The notes beneath the pieces are model-generated. The model saw only the letters and a program-made list of their open reading frames with translations, was not told the origin of the DNA and made no database searches. From the NCBI RefSeq assembly GCF_023101205.1, contig NZ_CP078078.1, forward strand, positions 3,357,411 through 3,421,410: DNA of 64,000 nt. The letters run 5' to 3'. Both the position numbers and the translations under genes were made by a program. The number at the start of each line of letters is the position of its first letter. The first letter of the stretch is position 1. Origin of the DNA: Microbacterium aurugineum (GTDB taxonomy: Bacteria; Actinomycetota; Actinomycetes; Actinomycetales; Microbacteriaceae). This document shows, in pieces, positions 8,331 to 16,453 of this stretch.

Positions 8331-8366
8331 TTGCGCAATGATACTTGCGCAATTGTTCTTGCGCAT
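8331..8366. promoter_or_regulatory. Triple phased operator between the ArsR-like regulator and the MFS gene
   Basis: Three copies of TTGCGCA(A/T) start at 8331, 8345 and 8359, exactly 14 bases apart; the first two are perfect palindromes (TTGCGCAA). They fill most of the 74-base divergent region, so bound protein would cover both promoters. Confidence 0.7.
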
Positions 8367-8379
8367 CTAATCTCGACGC

Positions 8380-9678
8380 ATGACCACCCGGACCGCGCCG
8401 CACCGCCTCTGGCAGAACACCCGGTATCTCACCTGGCTCGTGAGCGACACGAGCAAGGGCCTCGCCGCCGCACTCTTCGGCTTCGCGATCCCGCTGCTGG
8501 CCCTGATCGTCACGAACGACCCCGCCCAGGCAGGCATCATCGGTGGCGCGGGCATGATCGCGCGTCTGCTGATGACGCTCGCCGGCGGCGTGCTCGCCGA
8601 TCGACACCGGCGCATCGCCCTGATGCTCCTCGGCTCCGTGATCGGCATCGTGCTCGCGGGCGGCTTCACCCTCCTCGCCCTCGGAGACGCCCTGACCTTC
8701 GGCTCGCTCCTCGTGATCGACGTCCTGTTGGCCGCACGCAGCGGTCTGTTCGACGTCGCCGGCGAGAGCGCGATCAAGGAGATCGTGCCCGACGAGGCGA
8801 TGGGACGCGCCCAGGCCGCGAACCAGGGTCGGGATGCGGCCCTCCAGCTCGCGGGCGGCCCCCTCGGCGGTCTGCTCCTGGGCGTCGGCGGATGGCTCGT
8901 CGGCGTGGCGATGACCCTGTGCCACGCGATCGCCGCTCTGACCGCCTGGGTGCTCGGACGCCAGGCCCGCCGCGCCGGGGTGGTCGACGAGGGTGCCGCG
9001 CAAGACGACTCCGCCGCCCCCGCCGCGAGGAAGCCGAACGCGTGGGCCGAGCTGCGCGAGGGGTTCCGGTGGCTGTTCTCCCGCCCCGACCTCCGCGGGG
9101 TGCTGTTGATCACCACGATCATCAACCTCGGCTTCAACGCCGCGATCACGACCGTCATCTACGCACTCCAGCAGGAGGGCTACCCGGCGTTCGTGATCGG
9201 CACCCTCTCCGCGTCGATCGGCGCGGTGATGCTCGTCGGCGCCGCCTGCGCACCGATGCTCGTGCCGCGCATCCGGGCCGGAGTGCTCACGATCGCGGGA
9301 CTCGCCGTGGTCGCGGGAGGTGCGGTCGCACTGTCGACGGTCGGCGAGCCGTGGGCCATCGCGCTCGTGCTGGGCGCATCCGTCCTGCTGCTCCCCTCCC
9401 TCAACGCCGCGATGCTGGGCTACTTCATGGTCGCGACCCCGAGCGCACTCCTCGGTCGCGCCAACAGCGCCGCCGGCGTGCTCGCGATGGGCGCCATGCC
9501 GCTCGCCCCTCTGGTCGCGGGATTCGGACTCGCCTGGATCGGACGTGAGGGGACGCTGCTGATCTGCGCCGCGCTGTGCCTGGTGTCCGTGATCCTCGCG
9601 GTCGGCAACCGCGCACTGCGGGCCCTGCCCGTCGAGTCGGGCTGGGCGACGCACGCCGAGCAGTTCGAATCCGCCTGA
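8380..9678 (+). CDS. MFS transporter
   Basis: 432 residues with about 12 hydrophobic segments. The loop after TM2 carries GGVLADRHRRIALML, the MFS motif A variant (GxLaDRxgRr), and a cytoplasmic loop of charged residues (RKPNAWAELREGFRWLF) divides the two six-helix halves. This MFS type (TMEM/enterobactin-exporter-like) generally exports drugs or small metabolites. It is controlled, by position and operator, by the divergent ArsR-like regulator. Substrate unknown. Confidence 0.88.
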   Translation: MTTRTAPHRLWQNTRYLTWLVSDTSKGLAAALFGFAIPLLALIVTNDPAQAGIIGGAGMIARLLMTLAGGVLADRHRRIALMLLGSVIGIVLAGGFTLLALGDALTFGSLLVIDVLLAARSGLFDVAGESAIKEIVPDEAMGRAQAANQGRDAALQLAGGPLGGLLLGVGGWLVGVAMTLCHAIAALTAWVLGRQARRAGVVDEGAAQDDSAAPAARKPNAWAELREGFRWLFSRPDLRGVLLITTIINLGFNAAITTVIYALQQEGYPAFVIGTLSASIGAVMLVGAACAPMLVPRIRAGVLTIAGLAVVAGGAVALSTVGEPWAIALVLGASVLLLPSLNAAMLGYFMVATPSALLGRANSAAGVLAMGAMPLAPLVAGFGLAWIGREGTLLICAALCLVSVILAVGNRALRALPVESGWATHAEQFESA

Positions 9679-9707
9679 CTCCTTCGCGGATCGGGGCGCC
9701 GGAGCGT

Positions 9708-9926
9708 CTAGAACGCGCCGGCGAGAGCCGCGATGCCGGCGATCACCGAGGCGAGGGCGAGCGCGAGGGCGATCGCGATGAGGACGACGTGCACCGTGAG
9801 GAACGGCGTGGCCTTGCCGTTCTCGTCCCGCGCCCGCGGATCCTTGGCGACCCGCTTGTAGAACTGCGGCCAGACGACGGCGTTGAAGGCGGCGTTGAGG
9901 AAGAGCAGAACGGCGAGGAGAGTCAC
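9708..9926 (-). CDS. SCO4848-family small membrane protein
   Basis: 72 residues with two hydrophobic helices (MTLLAVLLFLNAAFNAVVW and VHVVLIAIALALALASVIAG) joined by a charged loop containing WPQFYKRVAKDPRAR. The WPxFyrRvakDpRA segment is characteristic of the SCO4848 family, widespread in actinobacteria and of unknown function. It sits alone, antisense between the MFS gene and the sigma factor gene. Confidence 0.8.
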   Translation of the reverse strand: MTLLAVLLFLNAAFNAVVWPQFYKRVAKDPRARDENGKATPFLTVHVVLIAIALALALASVIAGIAALAGAF

Positions 9927-9978
9927 CCCTCAACGCTATCCGCCTCCGCCGCGGCCGCCGACCGGGGCGGAGCGAGGG

Positions 9979-10023
9979 TTTTTGGACTCGGACATGTATC
10001 AGAAAGCCCTTGCCGTGCTCCTG
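9979..10023 (+). promoter_or_regulatory. Candidate cassette promoter motif, copy A (upstream of the sigma gene)
   Basis: A T5 tract (9979-9983), then TGTATCAGAA (9995-10004), then GCTCCTG (10017-10023), ending 16 bases before the sigma ATG. The same elements recur with nearly identical spacing just after the CHAT gene (15432-15475). Such sharing suggests a promoter recognised by a dedicated sigma factor, perhaps the one encoded here; this is inference. Confidence 0.4.
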
Positions 10024-10038
10024 GTAGGTGTGATCACA

Positions 10039-10674
10039 ATGGGCTTCATGATCGACGGTGCACCCGGCGCTGCGCTCGATCCTGCCTCGGACGACGGGCT
10101 CTCCCGATGGGAGCGCGCCGCGAACCTGTTCGGTGCATGGCGCGAGGGCAGCAGTCGCGCCATGGACGAGCTCGTACATCTCATGACACCCGTGCTGTGG
10201 CACGTGGTGCGGGCGTACGGGCTCGAACGCACGCTCGCGGAAGACGTCGTGCAGACGACCTGGCTGCAGCTGGTGCGCGGGCATGAATCGATCAGCGACC
10301 CCCGCGCCGTCTCCGCCTGGCTGACCACCACCGCCCGGCGCGAAGCCTGGAAGGTCGCGAAAGCGCACGGACGCGTCGACACCACCGACACCGACGACCT
10401 CGACACCCTCCTTCCCGAGCAGGCGTCTGCCGAAGAGCACGCGGCGCGCGGCGATGAGAACCGTCGGCTCTGGTCGGCCGTGCGCCGACTCAACGAGCGC
10501 TGTCAGAAGCTGCTGCGCGTGATCGCCTTCGAAGACCGACCCGACTACGCCCGGATCGCCGGCGACCTCGCCATGCCCATCGGCAGCATCGGCCCCACGC
10601 GGAACCGGTGCCTGGCCAAGCTGCGCGCCCTGCTGGACGCGCCACCGGCGGCGCAGACAGGGGGACTCGCATGA
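10039..10674 (+). CDS. ECF-type RNA polymerase sigma factor
   Basis: 211 residues. Sigma region 2 spans roughly 30-100 (MDELVHLMTPVLWHVVRAYG, then LAEDVVQTTWLQLVRGHESI) and region 4 spans 145-200 (LNERCQKLLRVIAFEDRP, then IAGDLAMPIGSIGPTRNRCLAKL), the usual ECF layout without region 3. Start: ATG 10039 has AGGTG eight bases upstream; ATG 10048 is an alternative, and the frame further upstream lacks sigma homology. It overlaps the next gene (ATGA). It heads a cassette with a small beta-domain protein, a subtilase and a TPR-CHAT protease, so it probably transcribes or is controlled by that cassette. No zinc-finger anti-sigma factor is adjacent. Confidence 0.87.
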   Translation: MGFMIDGAPGAALDPASDDGLSRWERAANLFGAWREGSSRAMDELVHLMTPVLWHVVRAYGLERTLAEDVVQTTWLQLVRGHESISDPRAVSAWLTTTARREAWKVAKAHGRVDTTDTDDLDTLLPEQASAEEHAARGDENRRLWSAVRRLNERCQKLLRVIAFEDRPDYARIAGDLAMPIGSIGPTRNRCLAKLRALLDAPPAAQTGGLA

Positions 10675-11126
10675 CCGAGCACGAGGACGCCCAGATGTTC
10701 GCCCGACTCCGCACGCTGTGGAGCGAGGTCGATCCGATGCCGGCGGGACTGATCGACCGCATGGTCGCGGCGGTCGCCGCCGACGGTCTGAACCGCGAAT
10801 ACGCGCTGCTCACCCTGGTCGAAGGGGAGCTCGGCGCGGTGCGCGGCGAGGCCGATGCGCTGACCCTGCAGTTCAGCGACGGCTCGACGAGCATCCTGCT
10901 GCACGTCACACGGACGGCGTCCGGTCGGCGCCGCGTCGACGGGTGGGTCGACACCGCGGCGGCGGAGATCGTGCTGACCCAGGGCGAACGGACCCGATCG
11001 ACCGCGCCCGAGGAGACGGGGCGCTTCGTGTTCGACGAGGTGCCGCCCGGGCTCACGCGCGTGCGGCTGACGACCCAGATCGGGGACGAGACGCGTACGC
11101 TCGCGACCCCGCAGTTCGAGCTGTGA
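10671..11126 (+). CDS. Small protein with C-terminal carboxypeptidase-regulatory-like beta domain (possible sigma partner)
   Basis: 151 residues, not assigned to a named family. The N-terminal ~60 residues are charged and helical (MFARLRTLWSEVDPMPAGLIDRMVAAV), the rest predicts beta strands and resembles a carboxypeptidase-regulatory/CnaB-like sandwich (RRVDGWVDTAAAEIVLT, TGRFVFDEVPPGLTRVRL). No signal peptide or membrane helix is present, so it should be cytoplasmic. Its ATG overlaps the sigma stop, implying coupled synthesis, the arrangement expected for an anti-sigma or sigma-modulating protein. With two protease genes downstream it is also a candidate cleavage substrate. These roles are inferred from position only. 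Confidence 0.7.
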   Translation: MTEHEDAQMFARLRTLWSEVDPMPAGLIDRMVAAVAADGLNREYALLTLVEGELGAVRGEADALTLQFSDGSTSILLHVTRTASGRRRVDGWVDTAAAEIVLTQGERTRSTAPEETGRFVFDEVPPGLTRVRLTTQIGDETRTLATPQFEL

Positions 11127-11182
11127 CCGCGGGCACCGCCCGTCGATGATGCCGCGGGGAGACCCGCACCGAGAGGATGACG

Positions 11183-12751
11183 ATGGAGCAGCCCAAGGGA
11201 TGGACCTGGCAGGACCGCGCAGAGGGATCGATCCGCCGGGGCACGGCACTCGATCCGAGCACGGAGCCGGTGGACGGGATCCGCGCCTATCCGACGGCCT
11301 ACCTGCCAGAGCGACTGCTGATCACCCGCGTGCTCGGCGAGGATGAGGCCTACGACCGCGAGGTGCGCACTCTGCGTGACGCGGCGGACACCTTCGGCTG
11401 GCAGCTCGAGATCGAGGACGGCAGCCGCTCGGCGGTCGACGGCGAACTGGTTCCGGGCGTTCCCGGCTTCCTGCGCGCACGACTGCGGACTCCCGACGAA
11501 CCGGTCCGCGGCGAATCACCCGTGGCACCCGACGCCTGGCGGGTGCTCCAGCGCGCCCGCCGCATGTCCCGCTCGACGATGCCGCGCACCAGCCTCGACC
11601 ACGTGCTGTCGATCGACCCGGTCGGGCTCAATCCGTTCACCCGCACCAACCCCTTCACGCGGACGAACCCGTTCACCCGCACCAACCCGATCCGGGGCGC
11701 GGGCGCGGCCGGAGGCAGCGATGACTACCTCGAGCCGGGGCGAGGGGCACGACAGCCGGTGACCTGGCTGGGCCCGGCGCCCGTGCGCGGTGCCGCCCCG
11801 AAACGCGGGCGTCGACCCGTGGTCGCGGTGCTCGACACCGGATGCGGAGAGCATGCCTGGCTTCCCGCCGACATCGTCACCCGCACGATCGACCTCGACG
11901 GTGTGCCGGTGGGACTCACGGACGATGCCGACCCGGAACGCTACCCCGACCTCTACGGGCAGCTCGACGGCGAGATCGACGCGGTCGCAGGGCACGGCAC
12001 CTTCATCGCGGGACTCGTGCGACAGACCGCGCCGGACGCCGACATCCTGTCGATCCGCGTGGCCGGTGCTCTCGGCGTGATCGACGAGAGCACCCTGCTG
12101 GAGACGATCGCGCAGGTCGTCACGCTCCTCAGCCGCCACCGCGCCGACCCGAAGACCGGCTTCCCGATCGACGTCCTCAACCTCTCGCTCAGCTACTACC
12201 ACGAGACACCGACCGACGGCCTGTTCAGCCTCACCCTGTTCCAGTTGCTCGCCAAAGCCCGGGAACTCGGCTGCGTGGTCGTCTGCTCCGCGGGCAACGA
12301 CGCGATCGACCGCCCCTCCTTCCCCGCGTCGCTCTGGCCCTGGCCGGGCGCGGACAACGGCATCCCCTCGGACCGGAACGCACCGCTCGTGTCGGTCGGG
12401 GCGCTGAATCCTTCCGCACGATCGGTGGCGCTGTTCTCGAACATCGGGCCGTGGGTGCAGGCCTATGCGCCCGGTGCCGCCGTGGTCAGCACCTCACCCG
12501 CGTTCGTCGGCGGCACCCAGGCGGCCTCCCGCGCGGATGTCGACGGCCTTCGCCGGGAGACGATCGACCCCGACGACTACCGGGGCGGGTTCGCGGTGTG
12601 GAGCGGAACGTCGTTCTCGGCGCCGTACGTCGCGGGGCGCATCGCCGCACAGCTGGGCACCGTACCGATCGGGGGCGTCACGCCGGGCGTCGCCGCGAAG
12701 GCGGTCGCCGCCGTCCTGAAGTCCCTCCCGACTCCCGTCGACCCGCACTGA
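11183..12751 (+). CDS. Subtilisin-like S8 family serine peptidase, probably cytosolic
   Basis: 522 residues. Residues 1-145 look like an I9-like or adaptor prodomain, then a linker with three tandem NPFTRT repeats (residues ~150-170), then the catalytic domain with the complete triad: Asp218 (AVLDTG), His271 (AGHGTFIAG) and Ser477 (SGTSFSAPYVAG). The oxyanion Asn is in CSAGNDA. There is no signal peptide or anchor, unlike secreted mycosins and subtilisins, so it should act inside the cell. ATG 11183 has GAGAGG six bases upstream; ATG 11177 is too close to it. It sits between the small protein and the TPR-CHAT protease and is likely part of the same signalling cassette. Confidence 0.9.
   Translation: MEQPKGWTWQDRAEGSIRRGTALDPSTEPVDGIRAYPTAYLPERLLITRVLGEDEAYDREVRTLRDAADTFGWQLEIEDGSRSAVDGELVPGVPGFLRARLRTPDEPVRGESPVAPDAWRVLQRARRMSRSTMPRTSLDHVLSIDPVGLNPFTRTNPFTRTNPFTRTNPIRGAGAAGGSDDYLEPGRGARQPVTWLGPAPVRGAAPKRGRRPVVAVLDTGCGEHAWLPADIVTRTIDLDGVPVGLTDDADPERYPDLYGQLDGEIDAVAGHGTFIAGLVRQTAPDADILSIRVAGALGVIDESTLLETIAQVVTLLSRHRADPKTGFPIDVLNLSLSYYHETPTDGLFSLTLFQLLAKARELGCVVVCSAGNDAIDRPSFPASLWPWPGADNGIPSDRNAPLVSVGALNPSARSVALFSNIGPWVQAYAPGAAVVSTSPAFVGGTQAASRADVDGLRRETIDPDDYRGGFAVWSGTSFSAPYVAGRIAAQLGTVPIGGVTPGVAAKAVAAVLKSLPTPVDPH
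11630..11683 (+). repeat. Three tandem 18-bp repeats encoding NPFTRT
   Basis: Three 18-bp units (11630-11647, 11648-11665, 11666-11683) each encode NPFTRT, followed by NP. Copies 1 and 3 are nearly identical, copy 2 uses other codons. They form the linker between prodomain and catalytic domain of the subtilase. Confidence 0.9.
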
Positions 12752-12796
12752 CGTGCCCCGCGCCGCACCGCCCGCACCGCCCGCACCGCCTCGCGG

Positions 12797-12943
12797 TACG
12801 GATGTCGGGGCGATTCACGGATGGCAGGGCGACACGCCGTCGCACGTCCGACATCCGTCCGTTCTCCCGACATCCGTCACTGATGTGCGGCCGGCTCTCC
12901 CGACATCCGTCACTGATGTGCGGCCGGCTCTCCCGACATCCGT
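12797..12943. repeat. 33-bp tandem repeat and CCGACATCCG cluster before the CHAT gene
   Basis: CCGACATCCG occurs at about 12848, 12867, 12900 and 12933, with its complement CGGATGTCGG near 12797. The last three are part of a tandem repeat with exact 33-bp period (copies from 12863 and 12896, partial third to 12943). The inverted first copy allows long-range stem formation. It fills the 227-base gap between subtilase and CHAT genes; it could bind a regulator or tune transcription, which is inference. Confidence 0.75.
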
Positions 12944-12978
12944 AGCGAGACGTCCCCCGGGCAGGGCATTCTGGAGCG

Positions 12979-15429
12979 ATGCCCCTGTCCGCGATCGAGC
13001 TGCACCGACGTGGCGTCGAGGCGGCGAACGCGAGGAGGTTCACACAGGCGCGGCGCGCGCTCGACACCGCCTCGGCACGCACCGACGACCCCGACCTGCG
13101 CGCACGGATCGACGGCACGGTGGCATACGTCCTCGCCCAGAAGGGGCAGCCCGCGGCGGCCGAGCAGCTGTGCCGGAACGCCCTGGGGCGCTCCGGGCTC
13201 CGCCCCGAGACGATCGCGGTGCTCAGCGGTCAACTCGGCACGCTCCTCATGCACGGCGGCCGACTCGCGGAGGCGGAGGCCATGCTCACCCGCGCGATCG
13301 ACACGTTGACGGCGATCGGCGACGAGACGACCGAGCTCGCGAACTGCCTGCTGAACCGCTCCGTCGTGCGGATGCAGCAGCGCGAGCTGGAGACGTGCGC
13401 CGAGGACCTGCGTCGCGCCGTCGCGGTGTACGAGGCGAACGACGACGAGGGCCCGCTCGCCGAGGCCCGGCACAACCTCGGCTACGCGGCACTCCTCGGA
13501 GGCGACCTCGTCACCGCCCTCACGCAGATGACCCGTTCACGTCCGAAACTCGCGGCGACCAGCGACCTCGCCGCGGCGATCAGTGACCTGGATCGTGCCG
13601 AGGTGCTCCGCGATGCGGGGCTCACCACCGAGGCGGAGGCGCTGCTCGCCCAGGTCGCCGCCGAGTTCGGGGCGCAGCGGATGAGGCAGGCCAGAGGCGA
13701 GGCCGAGTTCCATCTCGCCCGCTCGCTGCTGCGCCACGACCCCGCCGCCGCGGAGCGGGCGGCCCGGACCGCGGCGCGGCGCTTCACCGCGCTCGCGAAC
13801 CACGGATGGGCGGCCCGCGCCGACGCCGTGCGGCTGGAAGCAGGGCAGCGCGCCCACCCGCATCGCGCGATCGATGCGGACGAGTTCGACCGCGTCGCGA
13901 AGGCTCTCGACCGTGCAGGATTCCGCACCGAGGCGACCGGTCTGCGGCTGAGTGCCCGCCGAGACGGCCGCGGGCGCCTGCCCCAGCTCGACGAGAGCGC
14001 TCCGACCCCCCTCCGTCTGCGCGCCCAGGAAGTGCGGGCTGCGCGCGCCACCTCGGCCGGACGCGACCGGGAGGCGCTGCGTGCTGCCGCGGCCGGACTC
14101 GACCTCCTCACCACCTGGCAGCAGTCTTTCGGTGCGCTCGACCTGCAGGCGTCGGTGGCCATGCACGGCAGTGACCTGATGTTCGCGGGGCTCTCCGCCG
14201 CGGCGAGACTGAAAGAACCGGAGACCCTGTTCGAGTGGTCGGAACGCGCACGACACCTCAGCCAACAGGTCGCACCGGTCCGGCCCCCGCATGACGAATC
14301 CCTCGCCGTCGATCTGGCGGAACTGCGGATGCTGCGCGCCGAGCTCGCCGGCGCCGACTGGACCAGGGATGCCAGGGTGCGGGCCCTGCGCGACCGGGTG
14401 CGAGAACGCCAGTGGACCATGACCGGGTCCGGCGGCACCCGCGAACGACTCGACCTCACGGAGGCGACAGCGCGACTCGCCCCCGGCACCACGGTGCTCT
14501 CCTACGTGTTCACGGGTTCCACCCTGCACGGCATCGTCGTGACGTCTTCGGGAGCCACGGTCGTCGACCTGTCCTGGACGCGCGTGGAGGCGGCACTCGA
14601 CGGTCTCCGCGCCGACCTCGACATGGCCGCGCTCACTCGTGGCGGGCTGATGGGGGCGGTGACGGAGCGGGCGCTCGCCTCCCGCCTGGCACTCCTCGAT
14701 GCGGAGGTGCTCGCTCCCCTGCTTCGGGCGGCGCCCCCCGCGGATCGGCTGGCGATCACCGTTCCGGGCGCCCTCGCCGGGGTGCCGTGGGCGATGCTGC
14801 CCGGCATGATCGGCGTACCGTTCACGCTCGCCACGTCGGTGTCGCGCCTGCTGGGCGGACCCGCACGCGGCGACTCTCCTCCGCGGTCGATCGGTTTCGC
14901 CGCCGGGCCGCGGGTCGCTCGGGCAGGAGATGAGGTGTCGCGGGCAGCGGCAGCCTGGCGCGGCGCAGACCGGACGCCGGACATCCTGGAAGGCACGGAG
15001 GCGACCGTCGCGGCTGTGACCGAACTCGCGGCGCGCACCGACGTGCTGCACATCGCGGCGCACGGCCGGCACGCGGTGGACAACCCCCTGTTCTCGGGCT
15101 TCGAGCTCGTCGACGGCACCCTCTTCGGCTACGACGTCGACCTGATCCCACGCGTCCCCGCGACGGTGATCCTGTCGGCGTGCGAACTCGGCCGTTCCTC
15201 GGTGCGCTGGGGCGAGGAAGCGTTGGGCATGACCCGCGTCTGGCTGCACGCGGGTGCCGACTGCGTCATCGCCGCGCCCGTCGCGGTCCCGGATGACGTC
15301 GCCGCAGAACTGCTGAGCGCCGTGCACACCGAGCTCTCCGCCGGCGCGGCTCCCGCCGATGCGCTCACGCGGGCCGCCCTCGACACCGGCCACACCGCGC
15401 CGTTCCAGTGCCACGGCGATGGATTCTGA
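12979..15429 (+). CDS. TPR-CHAT protein (caspase-like cysteine protease)
   Basis: 816 residues. The N-terminal two-thirds is alpha-helical with tetratricopeptide-type repeats (ELHRRGVEAANARRFTQARRAL; LAEARHNLGYAALLGGDL). The C-terminal ~300 residues form a CHAT domain: catalytic His695 in HIAAHG and Cys735 in ILSACELG, preceded by LAITVPGALAGVPWAML and followed by AGADCVIAAPVAVPD. CHAT is the caspase-superfamily (clan CD) peptidase fold used in Csx29 of type III-E CRISPR and in eukaryotic separase. ATG 12979 has GGAG only two bases upstream, so initiation may be weak or the start may differ. It is preceded by the 33-bp repeats and closes a cassette with a sigma factor, a small protein and a subtilase. 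Substrate unknown. Confidence 0.88.
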   Translation: MPLSAIELHRRGVEAANARRFTQARRALDTASARTDDPDLRARIDGTVAYVLAQKGQPAAAEQLCRNALGRSGLRPETIAVLSGQLGTLLMHGGRLAEAEAMLTRAIDTLTAIGDETTELANCLLNRSVVRMQQRELETCAEDLRRAVAVYEANDDEGPLAEARHNLGYAALLGGDLVTALTQMTRSRPKLAATSDLAAAISDLDRAEVLRDAGLTTEAEALLAQVAAEFGAQRMRQARGEAEFHLARSLLRHDPAAAERAARTAARRFTALANHGWAARADAVRLEAGQRAHPHRAIDADEFDRVAKALDRAGFRTEATGLRLSARRDGRGRLPQLDESAPTPLRLRAQEVRAARATSAGRDREALRAAAAGLDLLTTWQQSFGALDLQASVAMHGSDLMFAGLSAAARLKEPETLFEWSERARHLSQQVAPVRPPHDESLAVDLAELRMLRAELAGADWTRDARVRALRDRVRERQWTMTGSGGTRERLDLTEATARLAPGTTVLSYVFTGSTLHGIVVTSSGATVVDLSWTRVEAALDGLRADLDMAALTRGGLMGAVTERALASRLALLDAEVLAPLLRAAPPADRLAITVPGALAGVPWAMLPGMIGVPFTLATSVSRLLGGPARGDSPPRSIGFAAGPRVARAGDEVSRAAAAWRGADRTPDILEGTEATVAAVTELAARTDVLHIAAHGRHAVDNPLFSGFELVDGTLFGYDVDLIPRVPATVILSACELGRSSVRWGEEALGMTRVWLHAGADCVIAAPVAVPDDVAAELLSAVHTELSAGAAPADALTRAALDTGHTAPFQCHGDGF

Positions 15430-15431
15430 CC

Positions 15432-15475
15432 TTTTTCTCCAATCGGTGTATCAGAACGGACGCCGCATGCTCCTG
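15432..15475 (+). promoter_or_regulatory. Candidate cassette promoter motif, copy B (after the CHAT gene)
   Basis: T5 tract (15432-15436), TGTATCAGAA (15447-15456) and GCTCCTG (15469-15475). The distance between the last two is identical to copy A (22 bases start to start), and the T5-to-TGTATCAGAA distance differs by one. No obvious gene follows before the convergent DeoR gene, so its target is unclear. Confidence 0.35.
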
Positions 15476-15676
15476 TTCTTCGGAAGGTGCCATGCGAAGG
15501 GCCTCGAAGGGAGAGGCGCGAGGGAGGCGCAGTCGGATCTGGGGAATCATGCGCGCTGGGGAGCGTGAAACACGACACGGACACCATCTGCTCGAGGATG
15601 ACGCGGCACACCGCCGCGACACCCTCAAGGGGCCTCGACGATCTGGGGACGTCGGGGCCCTCAGGGTGTCCGGGGT

Positions 15677-16453
15677 TCAGGCGACCAGCACCGCGTACCC
15701 GGCGGCACGCAGGCCGGCGAGCACCTCGGCATCGGCCCCCGCATCCGTGATGACGGTCGGGAAGAGGTCGACGCCGCCGACGCTCGAGAAGGCCTCCACA
15801 CCGAGCTTGCTGGCGTCGGTCACCACGACCGCGCGGCGAGCACGCTCGGCCATCATCCGGTTCACCGCGGCCTCGCGCTCGTCCTGCGTGGTCGCACCGG
15901 CGACCGCGTCCATCCCGTTCACGCCGATGAACGCGATGTCGAGGCGCACCCCCCGGAGGAGCTGCTCGACGAACGGCCCGACGAGTTCGTAGCTGCGCGA
16001 ATGGATGACCCCGCCGGTCACGACCACCTTGATATCGGGCCGCGTGGCGAGCTGGGCGGCGATGTTCACGGCGTTCGTCACGACCGTGATGCCGCCGTTC
16101 CCCGACAGGTCGTCGCGGGCGGCGAGCGCGGCGGCGATGGCCGTCGTGGTCGTGCCGCCCGAGAGCCCGACCACCATGCCTGGAGCGACGAGACCGGCCG
16201 CGACCTGCGCGATGCTGGCCTTCTCGTGCGTGCGCAGATGGCTCTTGTACCGGATGGGCAGCTCGTAGGCGACGGTCTGCGCCACGGCACCACCGTGCGT
16301 ACGGGTGAGCAGACGCTGCTCGGCGAGCGTGTCGAGGTCGCGCCGGGTCGTGGCCGACGACGCGCCGAACCGTTCCACGAGCTCGTCGACCGTGACCTCT
16401 CCGCTCGCGGCGAGGAGATCGAGGATCGCGTTCAGCCGGGCAGCGCGTTTCAT
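15677..16453 (-). CDS. DeoR/GlpR-family sugar-metabolism repressor
   Basis: 258 residues: DeoR helix-turn-helix at the N-terminus (VTVDELVERFGASSATTRRDLDTLAEQRLL followed by THGGAV) and the C-terminal DeoRC sensor domain with VGLSGGTTTTAIA and FIGVNGMDA, which binds phosphorylated sugars. It is the last gene of the operon and overlaps the aldolase stop by one base. It probably represses this operon and the divergent sugar ABC importer through sites in 20156-20477, released by a sugar phosphate of the pathway. Confidence 0.9.
   Translation of the reverse strand: MKRAARLNAILDLLAASGEVTVDELVERFGASSATTRRDLDTLAEQRLLTRTHGGAVAQTVAYELPIRYKSHLRTHEKASIAQVAAGLVAPGMVVGLSGGTTTTAIAAALAARDDLSGNGGITVVTNAVNIAAQLATRPDIKVVVTGGVIHSRSYELVGPFVEQLLRGVRLDIAFIGVNGMDAVAGATTQDEREAAVNRMMAERARRAVVVTDASKLGVEAFSSVGGVDLFPTVITDAGADAEVLAGLRAAGYAVLVA

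Noticed and set aside
9883..10038. Extended N-terminus for the sigma factor
   Set aside because: No sigma homology and it would place the promoter-like motif inside the gene.
8302..10440. 712-residue open frame on the minus strand
   Set aside because: Shadow of the MFS and sigma factor genes; composition is Arg/His/Gly-rich without domains.
12797..12943. CRISPR array before the CHAT gene
   Set aside because: The 33-bp units are contiguous with no unique spacers, and no cas gene is present.
15492..15992. Plus-strand frame beginning MRRASKGEARG after the second cassette promoter motif
   Set aside because: It has a GGAAGG upstream, but most of it is antisense to the DeoR gene and the sequence is low-complexity; kept only as a remark with the motif.
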